Of a stretch of DNA of 64,000 bases, positions 1-14,100 are shown piece after piece. Under the pieces are notes generated by a model. That model was not told the origin of the DNA. It did no database searches and saw nothing but the letters and a program-made list of their open reading frames with translations. Origin of the DNA: Pterobdella sp. o SKG-2022 (Eukaryota; Annelida; Clitellata; Hirudinida; Piscicolidae); NCBI GenBank assembly GCA_964035795.1, contig OZ038321.1, forward strand, positions 7,290,079-7,354,078. The letters are read 5' to 3'. Made by a program: the position numbers and the translations under genes. Every line of letters begins with the position of its first letter. Position 1 is the stretch's first letter.

Positions 1-17
1 TCTTAACCACCCTGTAG

Positions 18-3000
18 GACACAGTACAATTCTTCAAGAAGTACTACCCAGATAAGCGCCTGACGAGCAGTGACTTGCTTGAGTTGGTGGACTTCTGGTA
101 CATCCTCATTGTTTTGAACGATTTGCTTTCTATCATGGGCTGTATCTTAAAGATATTCATCCAAGTTAAGGTGATGTGTCCCATTGCTTGATCCAAAACC
201 TTTTCAAAAATTTTTTATAAACAACTCTTAATACTCTCATTTTTATCGAGTTTCTTTTTCTTTGATAATTTCACTAATATCATTTTTATAGTTATCAAAA
301 TTATAATTTTCTTTGATACATTCATTTGATTTTATTTACACACACGTACAGACACACAGTCATACACACAGATGAGCACCAGTTATGAGTTATGTGGCTT
401 GTTATTGGGCACAGGAAGCCTGTTTGCCTGGTTTGGTGTGCTGAGATACCTAGCTCTTTTCAAGTCGTTCAATGTATGTTATAGTGGTAACCCTCAGTTT
501 TAGCTTAGTTTGTAAGGAATTGTAGGGTGTACATGTTTCAATTTTTTTTAAATTAGAAACATATCTGAATTTGTTCATCCATTTGATCTTTTTTTTTAAA
601 TTCATTAAATATTTTATTTACTTCTTTCATCTACTCGTTCATCCTCCTACAACCATCATCAACAGATACTGATAGTGACAGTGAAGTTAGCCGTTCCTAA
701 CGTTGTCAAGTTCCTTGTATGCGCCTTCTTCATTTTCATTGGCTTCTCAATATGTGGCTGGATTGTCTTAGGCCCAGTGCATATCAAGGTTAACAGTTTT
801 ATAAAGTAGTTTTTCAAATTGTTTTTAATTTTTATTAAGTTATTTATTGCTAGGAATAGTGCTTTTTTGCATAAATAAAGAATTTTTTTGTGAGTATTTT
901 TAGACATTTTTCCACTAGCTTGCTACTTTGATTGCTTCACTATATTGATTTCTTTTCTATTTTCTATAATATTATCGTCATTGTTTCAATCATTGGCACC
1001 CAGTTCAGGGAGTTTGGAACATCACTTGAGTGCCTCTATAGCCTCATCAATGGAGACGACATCTTTGCTACCTTCGCCAGCATGAACAAGGTTGACAAGT
1101 TTATTTACGTATTAAATATTCATTATACTATTTATAAACACGTATTAAATATTCATTAAACTAAAATTATTAATATTATTATCATACGAAATAGTTTTCA
1201 AATTACTCCGAAATGTTACACTGTAAACGAAAAGCTTCAAACTTTGGATTTGAATTTCAATGATTTTTTAAATTTTACTTTGGCTTCAGAAGCTCATTAC
1301 ATTTATTATTCTATTTATAAACATCTAATCCACCAATCAATTTCCAGACGGGCTTTGCCATGTGGTTGTTTAGTCGTCTGTACTTATACATATTCATGAG
1401 TCTCTTCATCTACGTTGTCTTGTCTATGTTCATCAGCATCATTGCTGACACTTATGACTCCATCAAGGTCTGTATGTTAAATCACATTCTCTTAGCTACT
1501 ACTGATGAAGTTTAACGAAAATAGCACCGTTTTGGTTTATGAATGTAACTATTTTATCATTTGAAGTATCGACACTAGTACTTTTTCATTTTTATTCTCA
1601 TTATAATTTATACATGTTCAGTGAATTGAAATAATTTGTAAGAATTAGTTTTTCTTTGATAGTGAAAATAAGTATTTTTTGCATGCTCTAAAATCTTGTA
1701 TTCACCACGCTTCTTATAAAAAGAATCAAAAAAGAAATTACGTTTATTTTTAGCATCCGGAAAGTGATATTTTGATGAAGAGTTTCTTGAAAAGATTTTC
1801 ACAAAACCAATTGACGCCTTTCATAGAAGATGGACAGGTGGAGGAGAAGGAGAACAAATTATGCGAGATTCTATTGCGGTTTTTCGGATACAAAAACAAG
1901 TCGGTTATACTTTTTTTAAATTTTTATATATAAGAAAATTTATATTGCATTCAAAGTTCTTAATACTCAGTGGTCTAGAAACTCTTGAAGTTAATGCCAG
2001 TATAATCATACTCGTCGTTGATTTGATTATTATCTGTTCTTTGATTTAAACAATGCTGAGTGGGCTCACAAATGTAAACTTGAAGAAGCCTTTTTGGAAG
2101 TTTATTTATCTAAGTGACAAACAATGGTATTTTGTTTGAATACAGCTTGGTGTAGTTTGTTGGGTGATGGGGTTTTAGCGTAGAGTTTAATTGGTGCTCA
2201 AGTCATTATCTTTTGAAAGCTCCTCTAAGCATCCAAATGTGCCTACCAACTGAATCTTCTCAAGGTTTTAATCAGTTTTCTAGATAATTAATTGTAGCTA
2301 AAATTAAATTTTGTTCTAGAATTGAATAATTTTCTACAATATTTAAAACGATAAATTTCCATTTCCCTTTCACTGCATCTTAATCTCAACTTTTTTAGAT
2401 TAAATCTTTCTAAAAGTAACTCCAAGGTAGCTGAAATCGTGAACTTTACTGATAATTTCACTGGTCAATCTTTCAATTCACTTGATGTTTTTAATTTAGT
2501 TTATTTTGTTTACGTATAAGCTAATTCCAGAATTTTTTATAGAAGTCACAGTTTTTAGTCTATCTTGTAAACAATTTTTTTGATTTCTCAAAAATTTAAT
2601 AAGAAATAATTACTTTTATATAGTTTATATATAAAAATAATAATTTTTTTCATGACTAATTTATTAATCTGTGAAGTATTTCTAAATAAGTCTCTGTAAC
2701 ATGCAGCCATTCATCTAAAAACTGATCTAGAAATTTTAGCGCCCTTTTCTCGCCAAATTATCAGAAATTGCTTTAAATTTGTGATAAAGAATATTAGTAA
2801 AATATGACCTTTAGCCAAGGTTTTAATATGAAGTGAGTGTTTGGTCTTGGGCATGACGTTAAACTGCACCGAAGACAGCGTCTCCAATTTGAGACTGCTT
2901 TCCCGTTATAACAGTAGACTTCGGTAACAGGTATTGACAAACTGATATCCTGGTATCGTTGTCATTTGGCTTGGCGGAGGATCATTCTTTATCGACAACG

Positions 3001-3354
3001 GCAAGGCAAACTGCCCAAGTGTGGGAACGGCGGTTCTTGAAATCCGATAGTTTCAAGTTGGACGTTAGCTTGGGCTGGCAGTTCTATGAAAACTTTGTCC
3101 AAACTAAAAATGGCTTTCATTAGCCGATTGCTGTATACCCCAGTTACTGGGACGCCTACAGCAGTATAATCTAATATGGATATTAAGAATTTATAAAAAA
3201 AATTTTGCAGTAGAAATTTTCAGTCATTGTTTTAACATTTTAAAATTTTTTACATTGTTTTATAGGTACAACTATGTTTTCAATTACTAAAATTTGTTTT
3301 TTAGTGATTATATTGTAAATAAGTTGACTTTTTTTACAGAAACAGAGCAACTGA
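18..3354 (+). CDS. MCOLN: Mucolipin (TRPML) cation channel, C-terminal half
   Basis: TRPML channels are six-helix, lysosomal/endosomal Ca2+ and Fe2+ permeable channels. The window starts inside the gene. Exons read: 18-170, 372-473, 666-788, 1013-1090, 1348-1467, 1754-1903 and a tiny last exon 3340-3354 (KQSN, stop). All are phase 0 with GT-AG borders. Visible segments are a helix with [20 protein letters not shown], the helix around [22 protein letters not shown], the pore region [16 protein letters not shown] (NGDD is the family selectivity filter), and the final helix [18 protein letters not shown] followed by [12 protein letters not shown]. The cytosolic tail is rich in charge and ends soon after FFGYKNKS. 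The N-terminal half and luminal domain lie left of the window. The 3' end is 160 bp from the DIM1 stop. Identification is firm; which paralogue cannot be said. Confidence 0.93.
2846..3180. repeat. Interspersed repeat, same family as 38330-38705
   Basis: Located in the last TRPML intron. It shares AAACTGCACCGAAGA, GGTATCGTTGTCATTTGGCT and AAGGCAAACTGCCCAAGTG with the 38-kb copy and ends with the hairpin (GCTGTATACCCCAGTTACTG, then ACAGCAGTATAATCTAATAT). Its antisense frame is interrupted by a stop and a shift. Confidence 0.75.
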
Positions 3355-3457
3355 AGTAAGTGAAGAAGATTGCCCATTGCTTGATTAGAAATTTGAAGAA
3401 TTTACATACATGCATTTTATTTTCATACTAATGATTTTTATTTTTTTTAAATTTGTA

Positions 3458-3463
3458 AATAAA
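3458..3463 (+). terminator. Candidate poly(A) signal AATAAA for the TRPML gene
   Basis: AATAAA lies about 105 bp after the TRPML stop codon, inside the short gap before the convergent DIM1 stop at 3513. Confidence 0.5.
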
Positions 3464-3512
3464 AGAAACAATGAAATTTTTTTTTAAAAATAGTGAGAAC
3501 AGTAAAAATAAA

Positions 3513-4085
3513 TCAGTATCTATATTTGGTTGAGTAATCTTTGGGAGAGACAACCAAGCCCCTGCCTTTTCTGGCACCTTTGTAAACTGTTTCGATGATG
3601 TCTATGTATTCCTGTTTGTCTTCAATTGGCCAGTTAATCTTATTATTGTTTCCTGTGCCTAAATCAATCATGATATGTTTGTTTCGATAGAAGAACATGG
3701 TGGTACAAGGATCGTAGAGCTCATACATTTTGTTGAAATCTGGCACTTCTGTTATGTCGACCAAGTATATAACGGCGAAGTTTATAACCTTTTCAGCTAT
3801 CTTGTAAAGAGTTTCATCCATAACCTGATATTTTTTAAATATTAATTAAACCATCAACATGTTCAGGTTTCGATAAAAGTTAACTATTGAAATTTATTTA
3901 ATTTCTATTTTAAATTTTTTTTTGAGCACTTACAAATATAATTTCAAAATTCAAAAGGTTGAGTTTACCATACATGAAGGATCCCAGTCGTGTCCAAACC
4001 TGATAACGACCACTTTATCTTCTTCTGACAAAATAGCCTGATCAACTTGCCAGCCATTTCTCAAATGCTGTAACATGAACGACAT
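3513..4085 (-). CDS. TXNL4A: DIM1 / U5 snRNP 15-kDa protein (thioredoxin-like 4A)
   Basis: A spliceosomal thioredoxin-fold protein of the U5 and U4/U6.U5 snRNPs, essential for pre-mRNA splicing. Two exons: 3969-4085 (39 codons, starts MSFMLQHLRNGWQVDQAI) and 3513-3824 (103 codons plus stop), joined in phase 0 to give 142 aa, exactly the usual family length. Near-universal blocks are intact: VVVIRFGHDWDP, FAVIYLVDITEVPDFNKMYE, LGTGNNNKINW, and the C-terminal RGLVVSPKDYSTKYRY. The junction gives CMVMDETLY where most animals have CMKMDE. The gene is convergent with TRPML and divergent from IPMK, whose ATG is 555 bp away. Identification is essentially certain. Confidence 0.98.
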
Positions 4086-4639
4086 TTTTTTATTGAATTA
4101 TTGAAACTATATTGACTTATCACAGAAACACAATGAAATGTTTGAAAAATTTAGTTTAAAAGTGGTCAACAATCAATTTTATTAAATATTGAAATTATAG
4201 AAAAAAAACTTTCAAGTATGAAACATTTTGAAAAAAAAATATGAATATAATTTTTATTGAAATAAATACTTTCAAAAAATCAGTTTAAGTTTACTTTCCT
4301 AAATTTAAAACTTGAAAATAGAAAAAAATGTAAATATTCGAATATAAAATTTAAAAAAAAAATATTTCAAAAATAAATTTTTCCATAATTTCAAAAATTT
4401 TTTTTATTAATAGATTCAAATTTCAAGTGGTAATTTACTGAACTAAATATAAGATCAAGATCATTAGTGTCAGAATTATTATTAAACTAATATTTTTTTT
4501 TGTATCTTATAACACTTATTTTATACTCAAATGGAATTTAATAATACAAGACTGCTCAAAGAAGTAACATCTCATATTCATATTATACTGAAGGCTATAT
4601 ATACTTTTGGCAGGCTTTTTAGAAAACCATTATTTTAAA
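4086..4639. promoter_or_regulatory. Shared upstream region of divergent DIM1 and IPMK
   Basis: A very A/T-rich 554-bp gap between two ATGs that face away from each other. It must hold both 5' UTRs and promoters. No TATA box or other motif stands out from the background of A and T runs. The bidirectional role is inferred from layout only. Confidence 0.4.
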
Positions 4640-6067
4640 ATGGAATCATCATATAAAAAAAACGAAAAATTTTTATGGAAAGCATGCCCACCTATCCCAG
4701 AAGGAACAAAGCCACTCGAACACCAGGTAGCTGGACATATTTTTGGGAGGACAAAAAAACAGAAAAACCAGTTAGGTAGAACAATTAAACTGTATAAACT
4801 GTGAATATTCAAATATTAAAACCATGTTCAGGTTTTTTACAAGATACAGTTGGTTTTATATTGAAACCAGTGCAAGGGGGTATAAAAGGTTTGAGAGAAT
4901 TGAGGTTTTATGAATTCATAAAAAACCAATCAAATGATTTAGAACAAAGTAAAAAAATTCTTTCTGAATATCTTTCAAAAGAAGCAGATATTTCAGAAAT
5001 AAAAATGACAGAAAGCATTATAACACCTACAATGTGTCATGATATCAACACCCTTCAAACATTTGTGCCAAAATACCATGGTATATGGGACACTCCCGTG
5101 CATCCTGGAGGTTCATCAACATTTTGTTCACGGATTCACTCAAAGCAAAAATTATTTCTATGTAACTATATTGATAAACAGTTGGATATATGAAGTTGGA
5201 AAACTTGACAGTTTGCTACACACATCCATGCATAATGGATGTTAAAGTTGGGTGCATCACATATGACAAGTTTGCTGATGATGAAAAAATAAAGAGGGAA
5301 CTAACAAAGTGCCCAGCTTTGAAAGAAATATGTTTTCAGCTGGTTGGAATGAAGGTGATTGTTTTTAAACTTGAATGTTTAGTGATTAAATTTGAACATG
5401 GGGTTTGAAGTCAGCTTTATCCCTTCAATACTACTGTTTGTCAAATATACTCTGATTATAATATATTTGTAATCCAAGTTATTATCCAACCAAAAGCTCT
5501 TCAATCAAGTGTTTTTATTTAAATATCATCATTGATCAAGCCTTCATTCGGTAAAAATTTATTTATATTTGAAAGGTATTTGACCAAACCAAAAAAGAGT
5601 ATATTACTCTTGAAAGAAATTTTTTGAGAAATTTGAAACCTGACGAACTTATCCAAAATGGTTTATGTTTTTTATCAATTAAATATATTTTAAAATTATT
5701 CATTCACAAAGGTCTAGGTGTGTTTTTTCCTCGTGATCACCAGTTAAGTCAGCATTTGATCTCAGTTTTCATAGAGAAACTTCGTTCAATAAAAACGTTT
5801 TTTGAGAAACAACGCATTTTAACATTCATTGCTAGCTCCTTACTTTTTGTTTACGATGCTAAAGTACTAAACAGTGACTTCGGAGGTTCTATTTTAGATA
5901 GCGAAGCTTTGAAGTTAATTGGCTTAAACTCAGACGTCAAAATGATAGATTTCACCCATGTGTTTCCTTCGAACAATAACATCGACTCAAATTATCTAGA
6001 CGGGTTAGAAAGCCTTATGAAATATTTGGAAAGTTTGAAAATTATTTTAAATTCACAAGATGATTGA
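4640..6067 (+). CDS. IPMK: Inositol polyphosphate multikinase
   Basis: An ATP-grasp-like inositol phosphate kinase that phosphorylates InsP3/InsP4 toward InsP5 and can act on PIP2; nuclear and cytosolic. Exons 4640-4775, 4832-5125, 5182-5354 and 5576-6067 join in consistent phases (1, 1, 0) to 364 aa. Motifs in order are PLEHQVAGHIFG near residue 30, RELRFYEF (helix-C glutamate region), KYHGIWDTP, the PxxxDxKxG signature as PCIMDVKVG, SSLLFVYD, and the metal-binding MIDFTHVFPS near the C-terminus. A polar insertion of about 45 residues lies between the RELRFYEF helix and KYHGIW, longer than in mammalian IPMK. The long basic nuclear-localisation loop of mammals near SSLLFVYD is absent. I chose the ATG at 4640 because the open frame upstream has no earlier ATG. 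The IPMK assignment over IP6K or IP3K rests on the compact size. Confidence 0.92.
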
Positions 6068-6172
6068 ATGCCATTTTTTGGAATTTCTGACAATTTTATT
6101 CGAAACTAGGCTAATCTTTACATATTGGTGATTTAAATTTGCAATTTTTTTTCAACATTCAGAATAATTTTC

Positions 6173-6178
6173 AATAAA
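6173..6178 (+). terminator. Candidate poly(A) signal AATAAA for IPMK
   Basis: AATAAA about 105 bp downstream of the IPMK stop codon, in an A/T-rich 3' region. Confidence 0.5.
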
Positions 6179-8155
6179 GCTGAATAGTATTAGATTAAAT
6201 AAACAATTGTCTTGTTTTAATAAGAAGAGGGGATGAAATATCACCTTTAAAACGAATGCGATAAAATAAATGTAGCAGTTATACAGATTTTTTAAATTTT
6301 ATTTCAAAATTTTTTGAAAGATTCAAGTTGTAAACAGAAAATATTTCAACGGATAGAAAGGTTCTGCCTTAGCATTGTCGTCAATTAGAGAAAAGCTAAC
6401 TACATTTTGAGTGCTCAATTTAGTCATAACCTATTTATGAAAAGATTAAAAGCCCTGATATAGTAGACTTAAAATGTTTTACTGTTTATATACTGTAAAG
6501 AAGCTTTGTCCAAAACAGACAAAATTAAATTTTTGATGAGTTAGCTCTAATATATTAAGCTGGTTCTAATTTTAAAGTTTCCAATTTCTGGATATTGTTT
6601 TTGAGGTTTCTCAATACAGAGGAATCTCAAGAATTCAGACACGCTAGAACCTGAATTAAGAATTTTGAAGTGAAGATTCAGTAGCACATACTTCTTTTGA
6701 TATATTATTTTTCTTACGAAAAGCTTCTTGATTTAGATTAATAACGTTTTGGGATTGTTTACCTCAAAGTTGCACATAATTATTACAAAGCCGTTAGTTT
6801 TCAAAATAACGCCTTACAAACGAAAACTTCATTTTCACCATATATCACACAATATCGGTTTTCAAAATCTGCTTCATAATTAAATAAAGGAAACACTCAA
6901 TATTTCTTTAAGATATGGCATCTTCAAGTTTTAAATACTTATAATGTAAGTTCATCTTACGTCAAGCTTTGTACATTATAAACTTTATCTTCCTTATACA
7001 AAAGATGACAATGTGAAATAGAAGGAAGGATCTAGATGGGTTTTTGAGAAGTAAAGTAATTAGATGAAAGGAATGTACCCATATATACTGACTAGCACGT
7101 ATAAATAAAATATAGATCCTTGTCCATTATTATTTCATTAAAATAAAGAATGTCAAGGTTGTTAGTGTTTGTCTTTTACGATTGTGGTTTTCAGGCTGTT
7201 CTACTTTATCAAAACAAGTGTTCTTTTCCACCAAAGTGCCTTATTGGAAGCAAGCTGAATAAACATCTTGGAAAACTGGAAATTTGACTGAATTTCTTTT
7301 CCTGATCTTTTAAAAAATTATTGATGACTTGGGACTGATTTCTCTAAGCTCAAGACCTTGTTGAAGTTATGCAACAGCTGATGTAGTTGCAGATGCAAAT
7401 GAGCTTGCTAACTACATTGGTTGCACTTGAGCCCGATCGACGTGCCTGAAAATGACCAAAATTGCCTCTTTTGAGAATTTAGACAGTTGTCTTGGATCTT
7501 ATTAATTTTTTGAGACTTACGGGCAATTTAAGCGCGCATCCATATTGCGTAACAGCTTTCCAAATATACACGAAGAATTTAAATTTTATTGAGGTAACGT
7601 AATAATTGAGAGTGATTAGAGATTCTGAAACACTTACAAAACTGCAATTATTGAAACTCATTTAATGCTCAAAAATGATATAGTCCTAGTTCACTCATTC
7701 TGATTTAATGGCGTTGGTGCTAATGGGTGTACATTCATAACATGAAAATGGCAAAAAAAAGTGGTTGAACGACTAATAAAAAGAACGTAGATCTTCTAAG
7801 AGATAATAATAAACCTCGGTGAGCTCAAGGTATTATCGAAAATGACTGCATAATGACCACTAGCATGAGAGTATAAAAAACAAAATTATCATAATCGCAA
7901 CCATCTTCCTACTTTACATTATAATACTAAAGTAATGAAATGCGATATGTCAATAAAAATGAAAATAGTGATTCAATCATAATTTCAGCACCATCATCAG
8001 TCCCTCACAGCACCCCTCAACCCTGGCCATTCATCAGTTGATCACTTTTCACTGCATCCTGTGTTGTGATTCAATAACTGATTCATCTTGGGATAAAAAT
8101 TTCATATAAAATATCAATTTTAATCCAATCTTTTTCTCCGTACGATTAATATAAA
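6179..8155. other. Intergenic gap between convergent IPMK and FXR genes
   Basis: About 2 kb without a supported gene. It must contain the 3' UTR of the FXR gene. Open frames are short and look random. The motif CTTACGnnAAGCTT occurs twice (near 6713 and 6958), echoing the cores of the MITE-like repeats listed later, so decayed transposon sequence is likely. Confidence 0.4.
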
Positions 8156-11100
8156 CTAAACAAACAAAATAAAGAGAAGGAAGCTAACAAGGTCATCTTG
8201 TTTGTATGTCAGTCCTTCACCCTCACCACCTCCCGGATGGAAGCCATCCTTCCCCTTGCCGCCCATGTTGCCTCCGTACGGCCTCGGGTAGCGACCTGTG
8301 AACGTTGAGGTTTCACAGGGTTGAATCAAAGTAATGATGAAGCTGATTGTTTTAAGATAAGTTTGGAGGTATCGTAAATAAATTTGTGAGACTTTAATGT
8401 TTCTAAAGACATTGTCAAAGGATGTTTTATGATCTGCAACTTTTGATTATTTAATTACAACTCAATTAACCTCAGTAAGAAGGATATTAGAAATTATTTT
8501 CCGGTTTTATTTATTTATATAATTTCATTCTATAATTACGATATATGTGGAGTGTGGAATTGTGCTGAGAAACTAATCTATTAATGTTGCATCTAACTAA
8601 GATCGTTCAGGTGAAAGTTATTGAGGTTCACAAATGCGATTTATATGTGAAATAATTGAATTATAAAAATATTTTATGTAATAGTACAGACATATGAATA
8701 TTTGTCATCAAAACAAATAATTAAGAGCAAAAAAATTTGTGTTTCTATAAGAAAAGAAACTCAATATTATATTGAGTGAATAAATGAGAAATTAAATTTC
8801 AAAAAAAAAATACACTGTTATTCTATAAAACATATGATGTCTCTGAAAAACTAAATAGAATTACGACTTACGCCACCTTAAAAACGTCCTCAGTATTGGA
8901 GCATTGGTCGAGCAACAATTAAAATATCAATAACATGCAGTTATATATTGCCTCATAGAGACTCACAAACACCAACCTCCCCCACGACTTCTGCCTCGCC
9001 CCCTGAAGGGCTCCTCGCTGAAGAATCGAGAGCCATTAAATGGGAACCTCTGCTCAAAGGCATTGTTGGTGGGGAATCTGGCACCTCTCATGCCTCCTCT
9101 CCCCCCCTTCATTCCTCCCCTCATTCCGTCGTGTTCCATCTCACCTTCTCTATATGTTCAAATCAATCAGGTGAGGATTATTATATTCTCAAAAAAAAGT
9201 TTGTCTGTAAAATTCGAATGTACTTTATAATACGTATTTATTAAGTAAGGGTGAGACATAGTGAATTTTTAAAGTTTGAAAAATTATTTGACATTAAGCG
9301 TGGTATTTGAAGCAACACTGTTATCTAAACAAAAATGAAGTAGTTGAAACTAAAATAGAATTACCTGGGGAAGCGAGGGTGTCTGAACATGTAGGATGGG
9401 TGGTTGTTGTTGCTGATCGTGAGGTTCCTTAACTCTGCGTCCAACTGCCGTTTTTGTTGTGTCAGCTGTTCAACTTCCTGCAAAGTCATCAGCAACCAAT
9501 CAACACAATGCTATTGATAGCGGAAGTTTTTATAAGATAGTGATCAAAAGGTTGAAAATATATTGGTTACTTTGAGGTGTGAGACATGGTAGTCCATCAG
9601 AAGCCTGGCGTTACTGATGCTGTCTGCTGTGCCTATGAACACAAACGGCACCAACTGCCGTCATTATACATATCATAAGTACCTCTACCTTTACTATCGA
9701 TAACATCTCAATAAAAGAAAATCAAATTAACAATAAATCAACTCTTTGTAATGGCCCATTTCTAAATCATATTATGAATTCATCAATGACAGTAATAGAA
9801 AAAGTAATACAGTTAACAGCAGACCTCATTTTCTTCAGCATCAGACATCCCCCTGTCATCTTGCTCACTCTGGATCTGCACTCGGATCACTCCCGACTTG
9901 TCGACAATGTCTTGGATGTGAATGCCGTGCTTGCCTATCACTCGTGCTGTATTGGGGTTGTCAATCTCATCAAACCATTAACATATATGCTTTGAATCAT
10001 CATCATTTGATTCCAATAATTTTATCATATTTTAGTTCAAAGTTATGGTTTAAGTTTAACGTTTTCATCATTCCATGAAGATTAGATTAAACGTTTAATG
10101 AAAAATAAATGACAGAAAGGTGTCTCCCCTCAAACACCTACCAATGAGGATCTTGGGCAGTTCAACCACCTCCTTCTTGAACTCCAGCATGGCTCTGGCT
10201 TTGGATACTGCATCTTGTGTCTGTGCCAATCAACATTCATTTATTGAATAATTCACTATATTATATAAGGATCAACAAATTAAATTAAGATAAATTCTTT
10301 TGATTTTTTAGTGCTAGAATGATAACTGACATCTCCATAGACAGTGAAGGTGCCAGTATTTTCATCCAGCTCGATGGCCTTGATGCCTGGGATTTGCTTG
10401 GCTTGTTGGATGTTGTTGCCGTGACTGCCTATTGCCAGGCCCATCAGCTCCTTGTGCACAACAAAGGAGTCAAGGTGGTTTGCGAGGGGATGGTGGTGCC
10501 GACTTGACTGCTGTATGGTGGTATGTGGTGGCTCATTAATTAATTATTGATGTGTTAACAGTGATTATAACACTTTTTAAGATTTATCTAAAAAATTTTC
10601 AACATTTTGACTGATATACGTCATATTTTTATGTCATCTATAAAGTTTAATCAAATTTGATAATAAAGCAAGAACAACTTGGAACAGAGGCACAGAAAGC
10701 AAAACATGCCAGTTTATAACCAACACGAACCTCAAGTTTCTTGGAGGCTTCCTTCATGAGATGAAAGAGGGCACTCTTCTGTTTGAGGCCCTTCACATGC
10801 ATGTCCCCTAACAGTTGAGCCTTCTTAATCACTGTCTCATCAGTTGACTGGATGGTAGTGATATTAACTATAATAACAACATCGAAAGACAGAATTACTA
10901 CTACTATACCTATTAATAATTATAATAATAATATACGAAATTAATTATAGTGATGTTTGACCTAAAGATCACTCGATATTTATGAAGATACCACTCTAAC
11001 GTACTAACTAATATACTATAGAATCTTAATACTTTCAACTATTGATATGCTTCACTTGATGAGCTCAACTTGTGAAAGGTATCTCGTTGTTCAATTTATA

Positions 11101-14100
11101 AGTGTTTGATTTGAACATCAGTATTGTAAGGCATTTGTTTACATGGTGTCATAATATTGATTATGTAGCTATTTGTGTGTGTTGCAATAATTCAACTGCA
11201 ACATATTATGTACAAATATATTTATTAACATAACAAACTGAATAAGCTATACATCATGCATATAGAGGGAAAACTTGAAAATAATCAGATAAACTAGTTA
11301 TTGATATTATAGAATTTTTGAAATGTTATATAACATTTGGTCAGACAAATTGACTGGGTTTCTATACCAAGGAAAGAAACTAAAAATGTATATAGAAATA
11401 TATAAAAAAATGGAGATTGAATGAAATATATTACAAATACAACAACAAACTGAAACTGTATACAAAAACATACAATAAAACTGGAGACATTTGAGTCATA
11501 CAATCGTTGATGGAATGGAATGTAGTATTTATAAAGGGCTATGCTTAAAGATCAAAGCACTTGCTACAAATTTAATGGAACACACTATGGAACAGAAACT
11601 AATTGTCAGTCCAACACGGGATCAAATCTGGTATATTTAGATAATTAGTTTAATGTTCTATCAGCTGAGCCATATGGGCCTAAAAACTTGCCAAGTTTAT
11701 GCCTTTTAAACCAATTTTATGAAAGAAAAATTCAAATCAAACACTTTTATCAACTCGAAATACAAAACTTAACTTAGTTAAAAGGCTTATTAAATCATCA
11801 ATATTGTATGATAGAAGCTATTAAAACAAACCAGCACGAGAAGGGTCTTATTTTTGAACTGGATGAGGGAGGCACCACACTTCTGCAAGAACTCCTTATG
11901 GTTCCCCATGTCTTGGCATCTGGTTGGTCATAAGTGCTTGATTATTCTCTTAGTTTATTGTAACCAGGTGGGAAATTATAATTGACCGACCTCACGTAAA
12001 TGAGACAAAAGGCATTAAAAGGGTAATAAAAATAATGCATTCAATAAAAACCTTTATTATCTAAATTTAATAATTATACAGAACAAAATAGTCATTTATA
12101 ATAAGTAAAGCCCTTATTACCACTATCAACATTGAAAACTACGTTTGTATTTAGAAAAAGGTTTGAAAATGATAGCATATTGGTAAAAAGTATTTGAGAA
12201 TGATGATGTTAAGAAAAATACAATGTGGGATGTAACAATACAAAATCAAGATTAGCTACTCTCAAATGGTCTCCCATTTTAAATAAGAATTACAAAATAT
12301 CCAACCAATAATATCAATTTGCATGACTCCAAAGAGAAACTGAGGTTATTTATAAGTGATAATATGTATATACACTCTATTGTCTTTTGAGGTTTTTTCA
12401 TCATTTTTATGCCAGTTTCAAAGCTGGTATTGTTTATAACTATCAAAAGAATATAAATGAATTTATATTTATTGAACATGTGATCCTATTAATTTTCCTA
12501 ATAGATGACTAAAAAAAATTGTTATAATATTATATACATCAACTTTTAAGTGACAATACAAAACGCCTATAATCCACTACTTTGATAATAAAGATTGATG
12601 ATAGATCAACTAGATGATTAACATCAATTATTTGTGAGAAGCAGAAGTTTTTATGATAACTTTGGTTTGCTGAGAAAGAAGAATCTTAATAATTTTCAAA
12701 AAATTTTCTTGTCATAATTTCCTAGCAAAACCATAAGGCTTTTAAGTATCATATGAGAGAATAACAAACAAACAATTTGACATGTTGAATATGATTGGTA
12801 ATAAGAATTGACCAACATTTGAGTTAGTTCATCTGGCACACTTATACTATGACTCATGATGCTTTTACTCGAGAGTGGCCCACTGTGGTGTAGAGGGTGC
12901 AAGGTTGAGATGTATTTGAGAAATAAGTATGTACTATTCAGAGTATTCAGAGACATCTTATGTACATTTTGTATAGCAATTAAACTTTAAAAACATCAAT
13001 TGAGGATTCATAAATTTATTTATTTAATTTTTTAATAGCTAACGTTTTATGATAAGGCTATACTTATTGAAAATTATAGATTTTATTTTAAATAAATGTA
13101 TGAATCCTCAATTGATGTTTTTAAAGTTTCATAAGTATGTACTATTATTATTTATTTAATGTTTTTATGTCCTATGAAAATAATTTCTTGAATGAATTTA
13201 GATGATGATTTTAAATACACTTTTGACAAAGATGTGGAATTTTAAATTGAAAAAAAAATGATTTTTTATGAAAAACTTCATTTAGAAATGTAAAAAACTT
13301 TTTTATTGTAAAATTATATAATTATAATTGGTATACTCTATTTGAGAAATTTTCAATTGAAACTTAATGAAAAAAAGAAAAACACTGACTTTTTATTGGG
13401 ACGTCTCACTTTGTCAGAAGAAAATATGTCTTGTTTATGTTCATCATTTTGGTCAAAAACTGCAACTACAAATTCACCTTTCACCAAATGTACTTTCCCA
13501 GACAACCAGCATTCTAAACTATCTTCATTTTCTAAAACTCTAGAAACCTTACGAAAAACATATTATAAAGTAACATTCATCTTATTACTGAAGTAAAAAA
13601 TAATTAAAATGTTATACTTCAATGCTTTCTCCAACTGTATAGTTAGTGTTTTCATTCTTGGAAGAGAAAATTACTTCAGAAAATGAAAACTCTTTTTGTG
13701 TTCTATGTCTTGAAAAAATTATCCTATTATTTAGAGAATATTTGTAGAACTATAACTCACTTATTCTCAAGTTCAACCAAAACGCCGTCAGGAAGTAAAT
13801 CGACAACTTTTCCCTGAAATGTGAATAATACAAACTTAACTGCAAATAATATATAAACAAATAATCCACATTTATTTATGAACAAAGTTTATAAAACTGC
13901 GTTAAAAAAGCGAAAAAAGAAAATAATTGAACGCATTCAACAAAAAACTCAAAAACTAATGGAAAAAGAATGAAAAAAAATTTGCAAAAATAAATTTCGA
14001 ATGCGAATGAAAAATGCGTCCAGTTACTGAAGCATTATGCCGCACAGAGAATTACATTAAGACAATTTTGTATAAAAACAATTTACGCATATGATAAAAA

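Noticed and set aside
9774..10507. Two plus-strand ORFs of 73 and 62 codons
   Set aside because: They are antisense to the FXR KH2 and KH1 exons, whose minus-strand reading matches the family residue by residue.
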